Of a DNA stretch of 13,288 nt, positions 12,352 through 13,288 are shown one piece after another. Positions within the stretch are counted from its first letter, which is position 1; each line of letters starts with the position of its first letter. This DNA is from Paracoccaceae bacterium. GTDB taxonomy: Bacteria > Pseudomonadota > Alphaproteobacteria > Rhodobacterales > Rhodobacteraceae. Where the stretch lies: assembly GCA_023260935.1 (NCBI GenBank), contig JALQTL010000163.1, positions 1 to 13,288 of the forward strand. The letters are read 5' to 3'. The position numbers and the translations under genes are program-made. The notes below the pieces were generated by a model. It did no database searches and was not told the origin of the DNA. It saw nothing but the letters and a program-made list of their open reading frames with translations.

Positions 12352-13288
12352 TCCCTTCGCCCAACTCAGCCAGCGTTTCCGGCTTGATCGAGGTCTGACC
12401 GCGCTGATAGTTGACCGCGTCCTTGGTCTTGAGCGACTTCCAGCGCCCGTCCAGCCAGTCGGCCTTGTTCGGCTTGTAGTTCTTGCCGATCTCGAACTCC
12501 TCGCCCAGGTGGTTCTGGAACGCGGCTTTCATGTCCTCGATCTCGCCTTCGGGGATAAGCCCGTCCGCGACAAGACGCTCGGTATAAAGCTGGAGCGTGG
12601 TCTTGTGGCCCTTGATGTTCTTATACATCGCCGGGTTGGTGAACATCGGCTCGTCGCCTTCGTTGTGACCGAAGCGGCGGTAGCAGAAGATGTCCAGAAC
12701 CACGTCCTTGTGGAACTTCTGGCGGAACTCGGTTGCGACCTTGGCGGCGTGCACCACGGCTTCCGGATCATCGCCGTTGACGTGGAAGATCGGCGCTTCC
12801 ACCACAAGCGCGTTGTCCGTCGGGTAGGGCGACGAGCGCGAGAAGTGCGGCGCGGTGGTGAAACCGATCTGGTTGTTCACGACGATATGCATCGTGCCGC
12901 CGGTGCGGTGCCCTTTCAGGCCCGAGAGCGCAAAACATTCCGCCACGACGCCCTGACCGGCAAAGGCCGCGTCACCGTGCAGAAGGATAGGCAGAACCGC
13001 GATGCGGTCTTCGTCGTTCAACTGGTCCTGCTTGGCGCGGACCTTGCCCAGAACGACCGGGTTCACCGCTTCAAGGTGCGAGGGGTTAGCGGTCAGCGAC
13101 AGGTGAACCTTGTTGTCATCGAACGAGCGGTCCGACGAGGCACCGAGGTGATATTTCACGTCGCCCGAGCCATCCACGTCATCGGGCTTGTAGGAACCGC
13201 CCTGGAATTCGTGGAAGATCGCGCGGAACGGCTTGCTCATCACGTTGGCCAGCACGTTCAGGCGACCGCGGTGGGGCATGCCGATGAC
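12352..13288 (-). CDS. sucA: 2-oxoglutarate dehydrogenase E1 component, internal fragment
   Basis: TCA-cycle enzyme that uses TPP to decarboxylate 2-oxoglutarate and transfer succinyl to the E2 lipoyl arm. The fragment runs in frame off the right edge, beginning VIGMPHRGRLNVLANVM, so the ATG at 13279 is internal. Clear E1o blocks follow: DVKYHLGASSD, LSLTANPSHLEAVNPVVLGK, the TPP motif starting GDAAFAGQG and ending VVNNQIGFTT (102-141 counted from 13279), NGDDPEAV, RRFGHNEGDEP and finally YQRGQTSIKPETLAELG. This is roughly 310 of about 950-1000 residues, mainly the first TPP-binding half. After about 12352 the native continuation (about PEGF..HKT in relatives) is absent and the frame enters the unassigned linker and DnaN. 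The sequence looks alphaproteobacterial. It is a piece of a housekeeping gene, not a member of the catabolic cluster. Confidence 0.9.

Noticed and set aside
11861..13288. A novel 2-oxoglutarate dehydrogenase-sliding clamp fusion
   Set aside because: SucA stops within its TPP half and DnaN starts at its third domain. No shared function; consistent with a false join.
1..13288. Mobile element, CRISPR array, tRNA or phage genes
   Set aside because: No transposase, integrase, regularly spaced repeats, tRNA-like cloverleaf or terminal inverted repeats were seen on reading both strands, including around the foreign block at the right end.

Overview
The window is high-GC proteobacterial DNA and in its left 11.5 kb reads as one coherent accessory catabolic region. 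Protein style and gene layout suggest a Rhodobacterales-like alphaproteobacterium; this is inferred from memory, not from a database search. No tRNA, rRNA, CRISPR array, insertion sequence or integrase was seen, and no gene-free stretch exceeds about 115 bases.

Layout, left to right: (1) a plus-strand operon entered in mid-gene, with the end of a PaaH-type 3-hydroxyacyl-CoA dehydrogenase, a PaaJ/PcaF-type 3-oxoadipyl-CoA thiolase and a kynureninase-like PLP enzyme, closed by a strong terminator whose loop is the stop codon; (2) a convergent minus-strand luciferase-like (RutA/SfnG-like) flavin monooxygenase; (3) a divergent plus-strand MarR-like regulator, with a perfect 9-6-9 inverted repeat between the two as candidate operator; (4) a tight minus-strand operon, in transcription order cyclase-family hydrolase (only its 3' part) - FAD oxidoreductase - marR - exported VOC protein - iorA - iorB, with 4-bp ATGA overlaps at two boundaries and gaps of 1-35 bases elsewhere.

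Taken together, IorAB would convert an aryl-pyruvate (indole-, phenyl- or hydroxyphenylpyruvate) to an aryl-acetyl-CoA. The thiolase and hydroxyacyl-CoA dehydrogenase would complete a beta-oxidation-like lower pathway. The monooxygenase, kynureninase-like enzyme, formamidase-family cyclase and FAD enzyme are plausible ring-modifying or ring-opening steps. Two readings fit: feeding phenylacetyl-CoA into the paa pathway, or an undescribed CoA-linked aerobic route for an indole or anthranilate-type compound. The sequence does not decide between them.

From about 11,558 to the right end the sequence is a mosaic that does not belong to this locus. The cyclase is fused in frame to the first about 68 residues of DNA gyrase subunit B. 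This is preceded by the 3' end of dnaN in the dnaN-gyrB order typical of Betaproteobacteria. That dnaN piece is fused in frame, through a roughly 30-residue segment of unknown origin, to a fragment of 2-oxoglutarate dehydrogenase E1 (sucA) that runs off the window. The simplest explanation is a chimeric clone or misassembly joining several genomes, so the two apparent fusion proteins should not be treated as real until the junctions are confirmed.
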